Below, one piece after another: positions 7,764-16,638 of a stretch of DNA of 23,712 bases. Below the pieces are notes generated by a model, which saw nothing but the letters and a program-made list of their open reading frames with translations, was not told where the DNA came from and ran no database searches. Source of the DNA: JAQBDA01 sp041301185 (lineage in GTDB: Bacteria; Chloroflexota; Anaerolineae; Anaerolineales; UBA4823). The DNA is taken from the NCBI GenBank assembly GCA_041301185.1, contig JBFYSV010000306.1, forward strand, positions 1 through 23,712, read 5' to 3'. Each line of letters opens with the position of its first letter. Positions within the stretch are counted from its first letter, which is position 1. The position numbers and the translations under genes are program-made.

Positions 7764-7785
7764 GCCACCCGAGAGGTGTGAATTT

Positions 7786-10700
7786 ATGCTGAAGAAAATT
7801 GTGCAAATATTTGGGGGCGACCCCAATAAAAAAGCGATCGAGCAGCAAAGTGAGGTGGTTGTGCAGGTCAACCGCCTGGAGAGCGAGTACGAAGCCCTAA
7901 GCGATGAAGAATTGCGGGGGAAAAGTGCCAGCTTCCGCGCCCGCCTGGAGCAGGGCGAGACCCTGGATGATCTATTGCCAGAGGCCTTTGCTGCGGTGCG
8001 CGAAGCCAGCAAGCGCACCATTGGCCTGCGCCATTTCGATGTCCAACTCGTCGGCGGCATCATCCTGCACCGCGGAAAGATCGCCGAGATGCGTACCGGC
8101 GAGGGCAAGACTTTGGTAGCCACCCTGCCCATGTATCTGAATGCCCTGACCGGAAAAGGTGTGCACCTGATCACCGTCAACGACTACCTGGCACGTCGGG
8201 ATGCGCGCTGGATGGCGCCGATCTTCAACCTGCTGGGGATGAGTGTTGGCGTGCTGCAGATGGCAGCCCGCACCGAGAACGGCAAAAAGGCTTTCATCGT
8301 CGATCTGGAGCGCGAATCGCCTCACGAGGACCAGCACCAGCTGCTGATGGTGCCCCGCACTGAAGCCTACGCGGCGGACATCACCTACGGGACAAACAGC
8401 GAGTTTGGCTTCGACTACTTGCGGGACAATATGACTATGCGCATGGAAGATCGCGTCCAGCGCGACCACCATTTCGCCATCATCGACGAAGTGGACAATG
8501 TGCTGGTCGATGAAGCCCGCACCCCTTTGATCATCTCCGGACCTGCCCAGGATGAAGCAGAATGGTATGTGCGCATGGCACAGGTGGTACGCCAGCTACG
8601 CCCTGATGATTACGAGATCAGCGAGAAAGACCGCAATGTAACCCTCTCCGAGGTGGGTGAAACCCATGTTGAAGAGCTGCTCGGCATGGCATTGCGTGAT
8701 CCAGATCGACCCGAAGACGTGACTCTGGAACAAGCGCGCATGATCGGTTATCTGGAACAGGCATTGCGGGCGCAGTTCCTATTCCGTCGCAACAAGGATT
8801 ACCTGGTACAGGCAAGCAAGGTGGTCATCATCGATGAGTTCACCGGGCGGCTGATGCCGGGCCGGCGTTGGTCGGATGGGCTGCACCAGGCGGTGGAGGC
8901 CAAAGAGGGCGTGCGGGTCCAGGCTGAGAACGTGACCTACGCCACAATCACCATCCAGAACTACTTCCGCATGTATGAGAAATTGGCCGGAATGACGGGT
9001 ACGGCGATCACTGAGGCAGAGGAGTTCGACAAGATTTATAAGCTGGATGTACTTGCCATCCCAACCAACCTGGAATACCAGATCTCCCGCCCAGATAGCG
9101 ACCTGGAAGAAGTGGAAGACCGAGACGAGCAGGGTTACAAGTACACCTACTATGCCCGCGAGGATGATCCCAATAAAAAACCGGTGTTCTGGCGGCGCAA
9201 GGATTTTCCCGATATTGTGTACCGCACCGAGGAAACCAAGCTGCGAGCGGTGACCACCGAGGTCTTGCAGGTGCATGTGATCGGGCGCCCGATCCTGCTG
9301 GGCACCACATCGGTTGAGCTCTCTGAGCGCATCTCCAGCCGCCTGCGAGCCGAGCCGCTCCGCAGGCTGGCGCAGGTCTTGCTGCTCCGCCACACGTGGT
9401 TCGAGCAGAACAACCGCGAGGAAGATGGCCGCCAGGTCCAAGAGCTGCAGTTCCTCAACCAGCGGTTGGATACTCTGGATGTCTCTGCGATGCGCAAGCT
9501 TGGGCGTGATTTTGGGCTTTCGTTTAATCCGGAAGAACCGCAGAATGTCGAGAGATTGCTAAAGATACTGGGTTTGGATAGCAGCCACCAAGAACGCCTT
9601 GTCGCAGCTTTGAAAGCAGGCATCCCGCACCAGGTGCTCAACGCCCGCAAGCACACCGAAGAAAGTCAGATCATCGCCGGGGCAGGGTCTTTTGGAGCCG
9701 TTACCATTGCCACCAATATGGCAGGACGTGGCGTGGACATCAAGCTGGGTGGCGAGCTGGCTGAGGAGATCCTTTCCTCGGTGAACCGCATTTTGCGCCG
9801 CGCAGGTTACGAAAACCCGTTCGAAATGACCATGCAGGAACGCAGGCAAGCATTGCTAAACCTGTCCAAGGATGACTACGGCATCTACGAGGGGGAGGTC
9901 AACTTCTTCCTACAGCAAATGGAAGACATGGAGAAAGTGCGCCAGCTGGGAGGGCTGCACGTGATCGGCTCCGAGCGGCACGAGGCGCGGCGGATCGACA
10001 ACCAGCTGCGTGGTCGCGCCGCACGCCAGGGTGATCCCGGCTCATCCCGCTTCTATCTTTCGATGGAAGATGAGTTGATGCGCCTATTTGGCGGCCAGCA
10101 AGCAGATGGGATGATGCAGCGCCTGAAAATCGATGATGCCACCCCTCTGGAGGTGGGGCTGGTGGGACGCCTGGTGGAGCAATCTCAGACCCGGGTCGAG
10201 GGCGCTAACTTTGACGTGCGCAAGCACCTACTCGAATACGACGATGTGCTCAATACACAGCGTTCTAAGATATATTCCCAGCGAAATCGCATCTTCCTAA
10301 AAGACGATCTCAGCGATGATGTGCTGGAAATGCTGCGCAGCGAGGTCGGAAGGCGCGTGCCCGAATCGCTGGCAGACCCTGAAGGACCCTGGAAGCTGCT
10401 CGCCTACCTGGAGCAGATCCAGCCCACTTTTCCATTGGGAAACCTGATTTACCCATCCTACCTGATCAAGCTGCTTGCCCAGCGGGTCATGAACGGGCAG
10501 CCTGTTGTGCCAAAAGAGGCGGTGATTGGAAACCTGCTCGAAATTGCCGATCAGTCTCTGCAAGCTGAAAAAGAGCACCTGGTGCGAGCTGTGGATAACT
10601 TGCTCAACCAAGCTCAAGACCGGTTGCGCGTCCAGCTCGATGAACGCCTGGAGGCCGTGGATACGTTCTTCGATGGCCTTTCGGTCGAAGACGAAGAGGG

Positions 10701-11898
10701 CGAGGTGCGCAGCTCCCGGCAGGTGATCGATGAGCTGGCTTCGGTTGCGCGAATGCCTCTCAAGCTGTCATCCGAGCAGCAACGCGTCTTGCGCAACCCG
10801 GATAGCAGCGGCGACCTGGAAGAGGTGATCGACGAGGTGCACGCCCAGATAGAAGCGCAGCTCGTAAGCCAGGCAATCATGCGACTCCTCGGCAGCGTTG
10901 AGCGCCGCCTGGAGGAAAGCCTGGGTATCGATGCCGCCAGCCTGGCAGACCTGGATTGGGACGAGATCGCCAACCGGGTATTGGATACTGTCGAAGCGCT
11001 ATTTGACCGGCGCCGCCAGCGGCTTACGGGAGAGAACGGGCAGATCAACAAAGATCTGGAGAACGCCCTGGCTAAAGTGGATGTTTCACTGCCAGTCAGT
11101 ACAGTATACCAGTTACTGATCATGCTTCCCCAAGGAGCGCGGGCAGCATTCGATAAAAAGACCCACCGCCGGGTAATTCTGCGAACCACCCGCCTGTCAT
11201 ACCTCTATTACGCCGCCAGCCTGCTGGATGGCCGCGAGACCGAGGACATCACCCAGGATATTCTCGAGCACCTGGAGGGAGCCAAGTCGCTCACCCAGCG
11301 CGCCTGGGGCGCCTCAGAATGGAACCGGCTGGCAAAATCCAGCGCCACCGAGCTAGACCAGGCAGCTCAAACTGCCTTGAAGAAAGCCCTGGGAGAGAAC
11401 GCCTACGAGCAGGTGCTCACCCAGCCCCTTTCCAGCCTGACCTCGGAGGAGCGCGAGAAGGTCATCGACGCCTTCGGTCGGCGCGCTCTGACCGAGATCT
11501 ACCGCCAGCTATTGCTCTCGGTGATCACTGAGCTGTGGGTCGAATACCTGACCCAGATGGAGGCGCTGCGTGTGTCGATCGGTTTGGAGGCTTACGCACA
11601 GCGCGATCCCCTGGTGCAATACAAGAGCCGGGCTTTCAGCCTGTTCCAAGAACTCCTCGGTAATATGCGCATGGGAGTAGTCAGCCGCATGTTCACCTAC
11701 CGGCCGCGCGACATGAGTGCTGTCCAGTCAACGGTCACCCGCCTGGAAGAGCCCGAAATGGATGTGTCCGGTGATATTGAAGAGGATATTGATGAGGCGA
11801 TGGAGGAACCCGTCCCTAAAGGCGAACCCGTCGTAAACAACGTCGGGCAGGAGAGTGAACTCAGTAAAAGCAAGCGCCGGCGGCGCCGGCGCAAATAA
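7786..11898 (+). CDS. secA: SecA, preprotein translocase motor ATPase, unusually large form
   Basis: SecA drives secretory proteins through the SecYEG channel using ATP. The conserved core is clear: Q motif Q87, Walker A MRTGEGKT (102-109), DEVD (234-237), YGTNSEFGFDYLRDNM (201-216), IDEFTGRLMPGR (349-360), MAGRGVDI (645-652), GGLHVIGSERHEARRIDNQ (722-740) and RAARQGDPG (744-752). The helical scaffold ends with LRVSIGLEAYAQRDPL (1261-1276). At 1370 residues it is about 470 longer than E. coli SecA. Extra length lies at about 430-475, 521-612 and 657-720 in the second nucleotide-binding domain, and about 290 extra helical residues lie between 840 and 1250. The C-terminal CxC...C zinc-binding domain is absent. 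The chain ends in an acidic stretch (about 1321-1341) and a tail KSKRRRRRRK. Confidence 0.96.
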   Translation: MLKKIVQIFGGDPNKKAIEQQSEVVVQVNRLESEYEALSDEELRGKSASFRARLEQGETLDDLLPEAFAAVREASKRTIGLRHFDVQLVGGIILHRGKIAEMRTGEGKTLVATLPMYLNALTGKGVHLITVNDYLARRDARWMAPIFNLLGMSVGVLQMAARTENGKKAFIVDLERESPHEDQHQLLMVPRTEAYAADITYGTNSEFGFDYLRDNMTMRMEDRVQRDHHFAIIDEVDNVLVDEARTPLIISGPAQDEAEWYVRMAQVVRQLRPDDYEISEKDRNVTLSEVGETHVEELLGMALRDPDRPEDVTLEQARMIGYLEQALRAQFLFRRNKDYLVQASKVVIIDEFTGRLMPGRRWSDGLHQAVEAKEGVRVQAENVTYATITIQNYFRMYEKLAGMTGTAITEAEEFDKIYKLDVLAIPTNLEYQISRPDSDLEEVEDRDEQGYKYTYYAREDDPNKKPVFWRRKDFPDIVYRTEETKLRAVTTEVLQVHVIGRPILLGTTSVELSERISSRLRAEPLRRLAQVLLLRHTWFEQNNREEDGRQVQELQFLNQRLDTLDVSAMRKLGRDFGLSFNPEEPQNVERLLKILGLDSSHQERLVAALKAGIPHQVLNARKHTEESQIIAGAGSFGAVTIATNMAGRGVDIKLGGELAEEILSSVNRILRRAGYENPFEMTMQERRQALLNLSKDDYGIYEGEVNFFLQQMEDMEKVRQLGGLHVIGSERHEARRIDNQLRGRAARQGDPGSSRFYLSMEDELMRLFGGQQADGMMQRLKIDDATPLEVGLVGRLVEQSQTRVEGANFDVRKHLLEYDDVLNTQRSKIYSQRNRIFLKDDLSDDVLEMLRSEVGRRVPESLADPEGPWKLLAYLEQIQPTFPLGNLIYPSYLIKLLAQRVMNGQPVVPKEAVIGNLLEIADQSLQAEKEHLVRAVDNLLNQAQDRLRVQLDERLEAVDTFFDGLSVEDEEGEVRSSRQVIDELASVARMPLKLSSEQQRVLRNPDSSGDLEEVIDEVHAQIEAQLVSQAIMRLLGSVERRLEESLGIDAASLADLDWDEIANRVLDTVEALFDRRRQRLTGENGQINKDLENALAKVDVSLPVSTVYQLLIMLPQGARAAFDKKTHRRVILRTTRLSYLYYAASLLDGRETEDITQDILEHLEGAKSLTQRAWGASEWNRLAKSSATELDQAAQTALKKALGENAYEQVLTQPLSSLTSEEREKVIDAFGRRALTEIYRQLLLSVITELWVEYLTQMEALRVSIGLEAYAQRDPLVQYKSRAFSLFQELLGNMRMGVVSRMFTYRPRDMSAVQSTVTRLEEPEMDVSGDIEEDIDEAMEEPVPKGEPVVNNVGQESELSKSKRRRRRRK
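11874..11892 (+). other. GC-only hairpin encoding the arginine tail of SecA
   Basis: GCGCCGG (11874-11880) and CCGGCGC (11886-11892) are perfect inverted arms around a 5-base loop CGGCG. The stem lies inside the codons for the R-rich C terminus, 3 bases before the stop codon. No T run follows. It may simply follow from GC-rich arginine codons, or it may help end or protect the transcript. Confidence 0.4.
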
Positions 11899-11916
11899 AC
11901 AACAGGTGGGGTGAAC

Positions 11917-12606
11917 TCACCCCTGGGTTTGCGTCTTCTCCCACTCTTCCACCGACTGGCGGATCAGTGCCCGAATTTCCGGGTCGGGCACTGACTCAAC
12001 ATCTTCATACTGCTGCAAACCCACCATGACGACAAGCCCTTTGGTAGGCAGCTCCATCAAACGAATGCCGCGCTCTGCCAGGGGCGAATCAGCCAGCTTG
12101 CTTTGCAAGATCTCATCGATCTGGGCGGCGATGCTTTGTGGACCTCTGGATACCGGGCGGGCTTCCGGTGAAATCGAGCGGGCAAACAGGTCGATCGGTC
12201 CCATTTTCGTGACCGCAGGGGGTATCTCTGGCAATGATACGGGCGCCTCGCTGCTGGTTTGAGAGGAACTAAGCGGGAGCGGGGCTTTAATTGGCGAGCC
12301 AGCCGTATCCACCTGGGATGGTTTCAACCAGGTCAGCAAAGTCTGAACCTGAGTGGTTAATTGCTGTCGCTGGCTGGCGCTGAAATCAGATGGGTCTCGA
12401 ACGGTCTCGCCATTCACCTCGAGGAACAGACTGCCGGTCTTTCGATCCTGAAGAATCGTGGCAGTTTCGATCAGGTTCTCCCGGCTCTTGGGTTGAGCTG
12501 AATCGACCGGCTTTTCTGTGCGCAGGCTTGAGATAAAGACGCCAATTGCCACCCCCACCCCAACGCTGATCAGAGCAATTACAAATAAGAAAACCGTATT
12601 ATTCAT
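11917..12606 (-). CDS. Membrane-anchored protein of unknown function
   Basis: I do not recognise a family. The 229 residues begin with a single hydrophobic segment (about 4-27) that should act as an uncleaved membrane anchor, leaving the rest on one side of the membrane. A first soluble block (about 45-100, containing GSLFLEVNGETV) is followed by a Pro/Ser-rich linker (about 100-135) and a charged C-terminal block (about 155-225) with RGIRLMELPTKGLVVMVGLQ. Translation most likely starts at the ATG at 12606, six bases after a strong GGGAGG site, although a TTG lies immediately upstream. The stop lies 18 bp from the convergent secA stop. It is the last gene of the minus-strand run that begins upstream with prs and mutM, 82 nt behind mutM. 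Confidence 0.8.
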   Translation of the reverse strand: MNNTVFLFVIALISVGVGVAIGVFISSLRTEKPVDSAQPKSRENLIETATILQDRKTGSLFLEVNGETVRDPSDFSASQRQQLTTQVQTLLTWLKPSQVDTAGSPIKAPLPLSSSQTSSEAPVSLPEIPPAVTKMGPIDLFARSISPEARPVSRGPQSIAAQIDEILQSKLADSPLAERGIRLMELPTKGLVVMVGLQQYEDVESVPDPEIRALIRQSVEEWEKTQTQG

Positions 12607-12688
12607 CAATCACCTCCCAGGTTCGGTTCCGATCTAAATCTATACAAGGTTCAATCCTAGCAGCGCTCCAAAAAACGGAGCTTGGGCA

Positions 12689-13513
12689 TCACACAGGGGG
12701 AGGCTGGCATTGTGGACAATAATGCGAGCTGCGCTGCCCAATCACACTGCGCTCCACCGGTGTGGCACATACCGGGCAGGGCTTCCCGGTGCGCTGGTAG
12801 ACACGGAAGTAATTCTGAAAGTCTCCACCCCGGTACACCCAATCGATGCTAGCGCCGTTGCGGCGGATACCTTCTTGCAATACATGTCGGATAGACACCC
12901 ACAATCGCCCGGCTTGTTCAACTGCAATGTTTTGGGATAGCTGTAAAGGATGCAAACCCGCCATGTGCAAGGCCTCATCGGTGTATATATTTCCCAGCCC
13001 GGCAATAAAGCTCTGGTCGAGCAGCAATGGTTTTAGCCGGCGGTGGTGTTGCTGCAACATGCAATAGAAGCGCTGAGGCGTAAAATCCTCATCCAATGGC
13101 TCTGGTCCCAGGGATGCCAGCACACTCCCTGGATGGGTGACAAGCCATACCCGCCCGAACTTACGCGGGTCATTGAACACCAGCCGGTAACCACCCAGAA
13201 ATCGAACGATCAGCCGGTCATGAGGGGCTGGCGGGGTTTCGTCTGAGAGAACCAGTAAATCACCGCTCATCCGCAAATGAATGAGCAGGGTCTCGCGGGA
13301 GAGTTGGATGACCAGGTACTTCCCCCGCCTACTGATCTCTGTAACCGCCTGACCGGGTATTAGTTTATCAAACTCATCAATGGTCGGCGTAGCCAGGGTG
13401 CGCGGCCAAAGGACACTGCCTGCTGAGACAATCATCCCAGGCAAGGGAGGCTGGTTGGGCGTACCCCTACGTAAATTGGTCGCTATTGTCTCAACTTCGG
13501 GCAGCTCAGGCAT
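12689..13513 (-). CDS. mutM: Formamidopyrimidine-DNA glycosylase (Fpg/MutM)
   Basis: Base-excision repair enzyme that removes 8-oxoguanine and formamidopyrimidines and nicks the abasic site. All key residues are present in the 274-residue chain: N-terminal catalytic P2 and E3 (start MPELPEVET), lysine K65 in RRGKYL, FNDPRKFG (113-120), GLGNIYTDEAL (172-182) of the helix-two-turns-helix, and a C-terminal zinc finger with C246, C249, C266 and C269 plus the DNA-contacting arginine R261. The start is fixed because P2 must follow the initiator methionine. It begins 3 nt after the prs stop, and the prs 3' end provides a GAGTGAAG ribosome-binding site, so the two genes are almost certainly co-transcribed. 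Confidence 0.96.
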   Translation of the reverse strand: MPELPEVETIATNLRRGTPNQPPLPGMIVSAGSVLWPRTLATPTIDEFDKLIPGQAVTEISRRGKYLVIQLSRETLLIHLRMSGDLLVLSDETPPAPHDRLIVRFLGGYRLVFNDPRKFGRVWLVTHPGSVLASLGPEPLDEDFTPQRFYCMLQQHHRRLKPLLLDQSFIAGLGNIYTDEALHMAGLHPLQLSQNIAVEQAGRLWVSIRHVLQEGIRRNGASIDWVYRGGDFQNYFRVYQRTGKPCPVCATPVERSVIGQRSSHYCPQCQPPPV

Positions 13514-13516
13514 GCT

Positions 13517-14509
13517 TCACTCGTCGAACATCTCTCCCACACTGCGCCCCGCATGCGCCCGGTTAATCACCTCGCCTAACAGCGGCGCAACCGACAGGAC
13601 AGTCAGCTTACCTATCAATGCAGCCGCTTTCTCAGCAGAGATGGGTATAGTGTTGGTCGTAATCAGCTCGGCGATCGGCAGCGCAGCCAGTCGCTCTACG
13701 GCAGGCGGCGAAAATACCGGGTGGACGGTTACCAGGTACACATTACGACCACCGCTCTCCTTAACCAGCGTCACCGCCTGGGAGACCGATCCCGCGGTGT
13801 CAATTTCATCGTCCACAATGATGACATCCCTGTCCTTAACATCGCCAATTAAAGTCAGCGCCTGGGCGCGGTCATCAACGCCCGAGCGGCGCTTTTCAAT
13901 AAAGGCAATCGGTGCATCAATCGACACAGCAAAGTTACGCCCTTTCTTGGCAAAACCCAGGTCGGCTGCTGCCACCACAGGTTTGTGCATCTGGGGCAGC
14001 TTGCCGCGGATGTACTCGGTTAAGATGTGGAAAGCGGTGAGCACGTCTCCTGGGATGGAGAAGAATCCCTGGATTTGCCCGGCGTGTAAGTCGAGGGTCA
14101 TATAGCGGTCGGCGCCAGCAATTTCGATCATATCTGCCACCAGGCGCGCCGTGATCGGCACGCGTGGCTTGTCTTTTTTATCGGAGCGCGCATAGCACAA
14201 GTAGGGGATGACCGCAGTCACCCGCCCGGCGGAGTCCAGGCGCATGGTCTGAAGCATGATGAGCAGCTCCATCAGGTTGCGGTGAACGGGATTGCTGGTG
14301 GTCTGGATAACGTAAACATCCTGACCACGCACACTTTTATGCAATTTGATCCACAGGTTGTCATTGGGAAAGTGGACCACATCCCGCCCGCTAAGTGGAA
14401 ATCCAAGGTATTGGGCGATCTCAGTCGCCAGCTCAGGGCAACCGGTGCCTGCAAAGAGCTGGATCTCTCCATAGATGTTCAATTCATGTTGAAGATGGTG
14501 TCCGTGCAT
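13517..14509 (-). CDS. prs: Ribose-phosphate pyrophosphokinase (PRPP synthetase)
   Basis: Makes 5-phosphoribosyl-1-pyrophosphate from ribose 5-phosphate and ATP for nucleotide, histidine, tryptophan and NAD synthesis. The 330 residues carry YARSDKKDKPRVPITARL (106-123), DLHAGQIQGFF (140-150), the EKRRSG catalytic loop (205-210) and the PRPP-binding motif VIIVDDEIDTAGS (229-241). I place the start at the ATG at 14509, six bases after GGGAG. A TTG at 14524 would add MREKD and cannot be excluded. The gene follows the GNAT gene by 44 nt and is tightly coupled to mutM downstream. An 8-bp palindrome sits at the GNAT/prs junction. Confidence 0.95.
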   Translation of the reverse strand: MHGHHLQHELNIYGEIQLFAGTGCPELATEIAQYLGFPLSGRDVVHFPNDNLWIKLHKSVRGQDVYVIQTTSNPVHRNLMELLIMLQTMRLDSAGRVTAVIPYLCYARSDKKDKPRVPITARLVADMIEIAGADRYMTLDLHAGQIQGFFSIPGDVLTAFHILTEYIRGKLPQMHKPVVAAADLGFAKKGRNFAVSIDAPIAFIEKRRSGVDDRAQALTLIGDVKDRDVIIVDDEIDTAGSVSQAVTLVKESGGRNVYLVTVHPVFSPPAVERLAALPIAELITTNTIPISAEKAAALIGKLTVLSVAPLLGEVINRAHAGRSVGEMFDE

Positions 14510-14547
14510 ATCCTTCTCCCGCAATCGAAAAAAATCGAGATCCTACG

Positions 14548-14567
14548 AATCATTCAACTGAATGATT
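14548..14567. repeat. Palindrome spanning the GNAT stop codon
   Basis: AATCATTCA and TGAATGATT are perfect 9-base arms around AC. On the minus strand a run of seven T follows, but 13 nt later, which is too far for a standard intrinsic terminator. It could be a weak attenuator or a protein-binding site ahead of prs. Confidence 0.4.
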
Positions 14568-15108
14568 GTAAAGCCTCTCTCCGCCACTCCTGGCTTAGGA
14601 CGCTCATCAAGAGCACATCCACAAACTGCCCATCCTGGAATTCTGCCTGGCGCAGCCTACCTTCCAAAACAAATCCAGCTTTCTCATAACAACGGATCGC
14701 GCCCGGATTGCTTTCAAAAACTCGCAGAAAGATCCGGTTCAGGTTGAGTGTATCAAAACCATGCTTTAACAACAAGACCATTGCCTCGCTGCCGTACCCC
14801 TGGTTCCAGAGACCAACTTCACCGATGAAGATTCCCACCTCAGCCAGCCGGTTGCGCCAGTCGATATCCATATACGAACAGTTGCCTATCGGTCGCCACA
14901 GATCGCCTTCTGGGATCTCAATCACCATCGGGTGCTCATCGCCTGGTCTTTCCAGCATATTCTCAAACCAGCGCTCTTCCTCGACCTGCGAGAAAGGGCG
15001 GTAATGGGCCAAACCCTGGCGCACTTCTGGATTATTTAGCCACCCCACAAACAATGGCAGGTCGCTGCGCTCAACAGCCCTCAGGCGGATTCGGGTACCA
15101 TAAATCAT
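14554..15108 (-). CDS. GNAT-family N-acetyltransferase (RimJ/RimL type)
   Basis: An acetyl-CoA-dependent acetyltransferase of 184 residues. The N terminus TRIRLRAVERSDLPLFVGWLN has the form of the RimL/SpeG group. The acetyl-CoA-binding segment is WNQGYGSEAM (about 111-120, Q-x-x-G-x-A type), and the late motif NPGAIRCYEKAGF (about 144-156) is the usual GNAT motif B region. The substrate cannot be deduced. Candidates include a ribosomal protein N terminus, a polyamine or a small molecule. Its ATG overlaps the meaB stop codon in an ATGA arrangement, so translation of the two is probably coupled. This does not show a role in mutase function. Confidence 0.85.
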   Translation of the reverse strand: MIYGTRIRLRAVERSDLPLFVGWLNNPEVRQGLAHYRPFSQVEEERWFENMLERPGDEHPMVIEIPEGDLWRPIGNCSYMDIDWRNRLAEVGIFIGEVGLWNQGYGSEAMVLLLKHGFDTLNLNRIFLRVFESNPGAIRCYEKAGFVLEGRLRQAEFQDGQFVDVLLMSVLSQEWRREALQSFS

Positions 15109-16127
15109 GCTTGATCTCCGTCCAGTAAAGCCTCGACAGCCTTCCAGGGAGAGATACGCCTCTCAACCAGACGAGCGATAACTCGCTGGTATTCCTGAGC
15201 TGAGATTTGATTACGCCAGCGTGAAACCAGGGTGGCTTGGAGCAACCCATCTAATTCAGTCTCCAGGCGTGACCTTTCACGCTGCTGCCACTCGCCGCTT
15301 GCCTCCAGATGCTGGCGATGTTGGATGATCGCCTGCCAGACCTGTTCCATACCGCTGCCTTCCGTTGCCACGGTACGCAGCACTGGCGGTACCCAGATGG
15401 GTTGCTCATTCACAGGTTGAACCATTGCGCTCGAAACACTCTCCAGCGTACCGTGATGGCGGAAGGTATGCTGAACAGGATGGGCAAGCTGGAGCATATT
15501 GCGTAGAGCGCGCTCGGTATTTTCAGCCCCCGGCCGATCTGCTTTGTTGACAACCAGGATATCTGCAATTTCCAGGATTCCCGCTTTAATAGCCTGGATT
15601 TCATCTCCCAATCCCGGGGCTTCCACCACCAGGGTGGTATGCGCCAACCGGGCAATATCCACCTCGGCCTGCCCCGCTCCCACAGTCTCCACCAGGATAA
15701 TCTCGAAACCGGCTGCATCCAGCACCTGCACCATGCCCGAGGTGGTCGCAGCCAGCCCTCCCAAAGAGCCCCGCGAAGCCATCGAGCGGATGAATACCCC
15801 TGCATCTCCTGCGAGATCCCGCATGCGAACGCGGTCTCCCAGGATGGCTCCGCCCGTGAACGGGCTAGAAGGATCAATCGCAATCACCGCGACTCGCTGG
15901 GGAGCTTGCCCACCGCCAGGGTTGCGGATCAAGCGCGCCAGCTGGTTCACCAGGGATGATTTCCCTGTTCCTGGAGCACCGGTCACCCCGACCAGGTGAG
16001 CGCGGCCAGTATGGGGAAATAACTCGCCCAGGGCAGCCCGTCCTTCGGCGGTATCGTTTTCGATGTGGGTCAATAACCGGGCAAGCGCCAGGCGGTTACC
16101 TTCCAGGACACCAGCTGCGAGGGTCAT
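15105..16127 (-). CDS. meaB: MeaB/ArgK-family GTPase, chaperone of the B12-dependent mutase
   Basis: G3E-type GTPase that gates delivery of adenosylcobalamin to methylmalonyl-CoA mutase and protects or reactivates the enzyme. Motifs in the 340 residues are Walker A GAPGTGKS (50-57), AIDPSSPFTGGAILGDRVRM (83-102), IRSMASRGSLGGLA (113-126), VETVGAGQAEVDI (146-158) and the guanine-specificity motif NKAD (194-197). The C-terminal helical part (about 260-340) is the dimerisation arm of the family. It begins 7 nt after the stop of the B12 subunit gene and overlaps the GNAT start by 4 nt. The neighbouring mutase small subunit firmly supports the MeaB assignment over an arginine-kinase-type role. Confidence 0.94.
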   Translation of the reverse strand: MTLAAGVLEGNRLALARLLTHIENDTAEGRAALGELFPHTGRAHLVGVTGAPGTGKSSLVNQLARLIRNPGGGQAPQRVAVIAIDPSSPFTGGAILGDRVRMRDLAGDAGVFIRSMASRGSLGGLAATTSGMVQVLDAAGFEIILVETVGAGQAEVDIARLAHTTLVVEAPGLGDEIQAIKAGILEIADILVVNKADRPGAENTERALRNMLQLAHPVQHTFRHHGTLESVSSAMVQPVNEQPIWVPPVLRTVATEGSGMEQVWQAIIQHRQHLEASGEWQQRERSRLETELDGLLQATLVSRWRNQISAQEYQRVIARLVERRISPWKAVEALLDGDQA

Positions 16128-16134
16128 GGCAATC

Positions 16135-16545
16135 TTACAATACTGCTGCGCTGCTGACCGATTGGTGGATATCGTTAATGATCTGATCCGTCAGGGTTCC
16201 TGGTCCATACACACCGACCACGCCCATCTCAATCAAACGCGGAACGTCTTCATCCGGGATGATGCCACCGACAAAGACGCGGACATGTCCTTGCTGGTTG
16301 GCTTTGAGCAGCTCCATCAGGCGCGGCACCAGCGCCATATGTGCCCCAGATAGAATCGAGAGTCCAATAGCGTCCACATCCTCTTGCAATGCGGCTTCTG
16401 CAATCATTTCGGGGGTCTGGCGCAATCCCGTATAGATAACTTCCATGCCGGCATCTCGCAGGGCACGCGCCACCACTTTGGCGCCACGGTCATGTCCGTC
16501 CAGTCCAGGCTTCGCCACCAGTACGCGGATTTTTCTGTCGCTCAT
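16135..16545 (-). CDS. mcmB: Methylmalonyl-CoA mutase small subunit, cobalamin-binding
   Basis: Stand-alone B12-binding Rossmann domain of 136 residues that holds adenosylcobalamin in the base-off/His-on form. The DxHxxG motif is D16-G-H18-D-R-G21, with H18 as the cobalt ligand. It is followed by SIL (63-65) and GG (93-94), the other two parts of the B12 motif. It should pair with the catalytic subunit encoded at 528-2207 on the opposite strand. Translation starts at 16545 after a good GGAAGGA site. A TATAAT lies about 35 nt upstream, in the gap behind the response-regulator gene, so it can be expressed separately from that regulator. meaB follows directly. It could also serve another B12 mutase elsewhere in the genome. 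Confidence 0.94.
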   Translation of the reverse strand: MSDRKIRVLVAKPGLDGHDRGAKVVARALRDAGMEVIYTGLRQTPEMIAEAALQEDVDAIGLSILSGAHMALVPRLMELLKANQQGHVRVFVGGIIPDEDVPRLIEMGVVGVYGPGTLTDQIINDIHQSVSSAAVL

Positions 16546-16579
16546 GAATTCCTTCCAGAAATTGGATTAGGATGTTTGG

Positions 16580-16585
16580 ATTATA
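16580..16585 (-). promoter_or_regulatory. -10 element for mcmB-meaB
   Basis: The minus strand reads GCGGTATAATCC with a perfect TATAAT in the 93-nt gap before mcmB. No convincing -35 is present at 16-18 nt spacing. The predicted start near 16573 leaves a leader of about 28 nt with the GGAAGGA site. Confidence 0.5.
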
Positions 16586-16638
16586 CCGCGCTTCACTGGC
16601 TGCAATTGCGACTGGAGCACCTACCGGTTGAAAGAAGG

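Noticed and set aside
7762..7785. Upstream ATG that would add eight residues to SecA
   Set aside because: It lies within the TGCTATAAT promoter element and has no ribosome-binding site. The ATG at 7786 follows GAGAGGTG.
8779..9441. A 220-codon open frame on the minus strand opposite secA
   Set aside because: It lies within the conserved SecA core, has no start signal and its translation looks like antisense of SecA.
11908..11923. GGGGTG/CACCCC hairpin between the convergent secA and membrane-protein genes
   Set aside because: The stem is only 6 bp, overlaps a stop codon and has no T run on either side, so I did not call it a terminator.
12661..12679. GCTCC/GGAGC hairpin with an A-rich loop after mutM
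   Set aside because: The T run is in the loop and not after the stem, so it does not have the form of an intrinsic terminator.
14282..14689. A 135-codon plus-strand open frame across the prs/GNAT junction
   Set aside because: It is antisense to two well-identified genes and has no supporting motif or ribosome-binding site.
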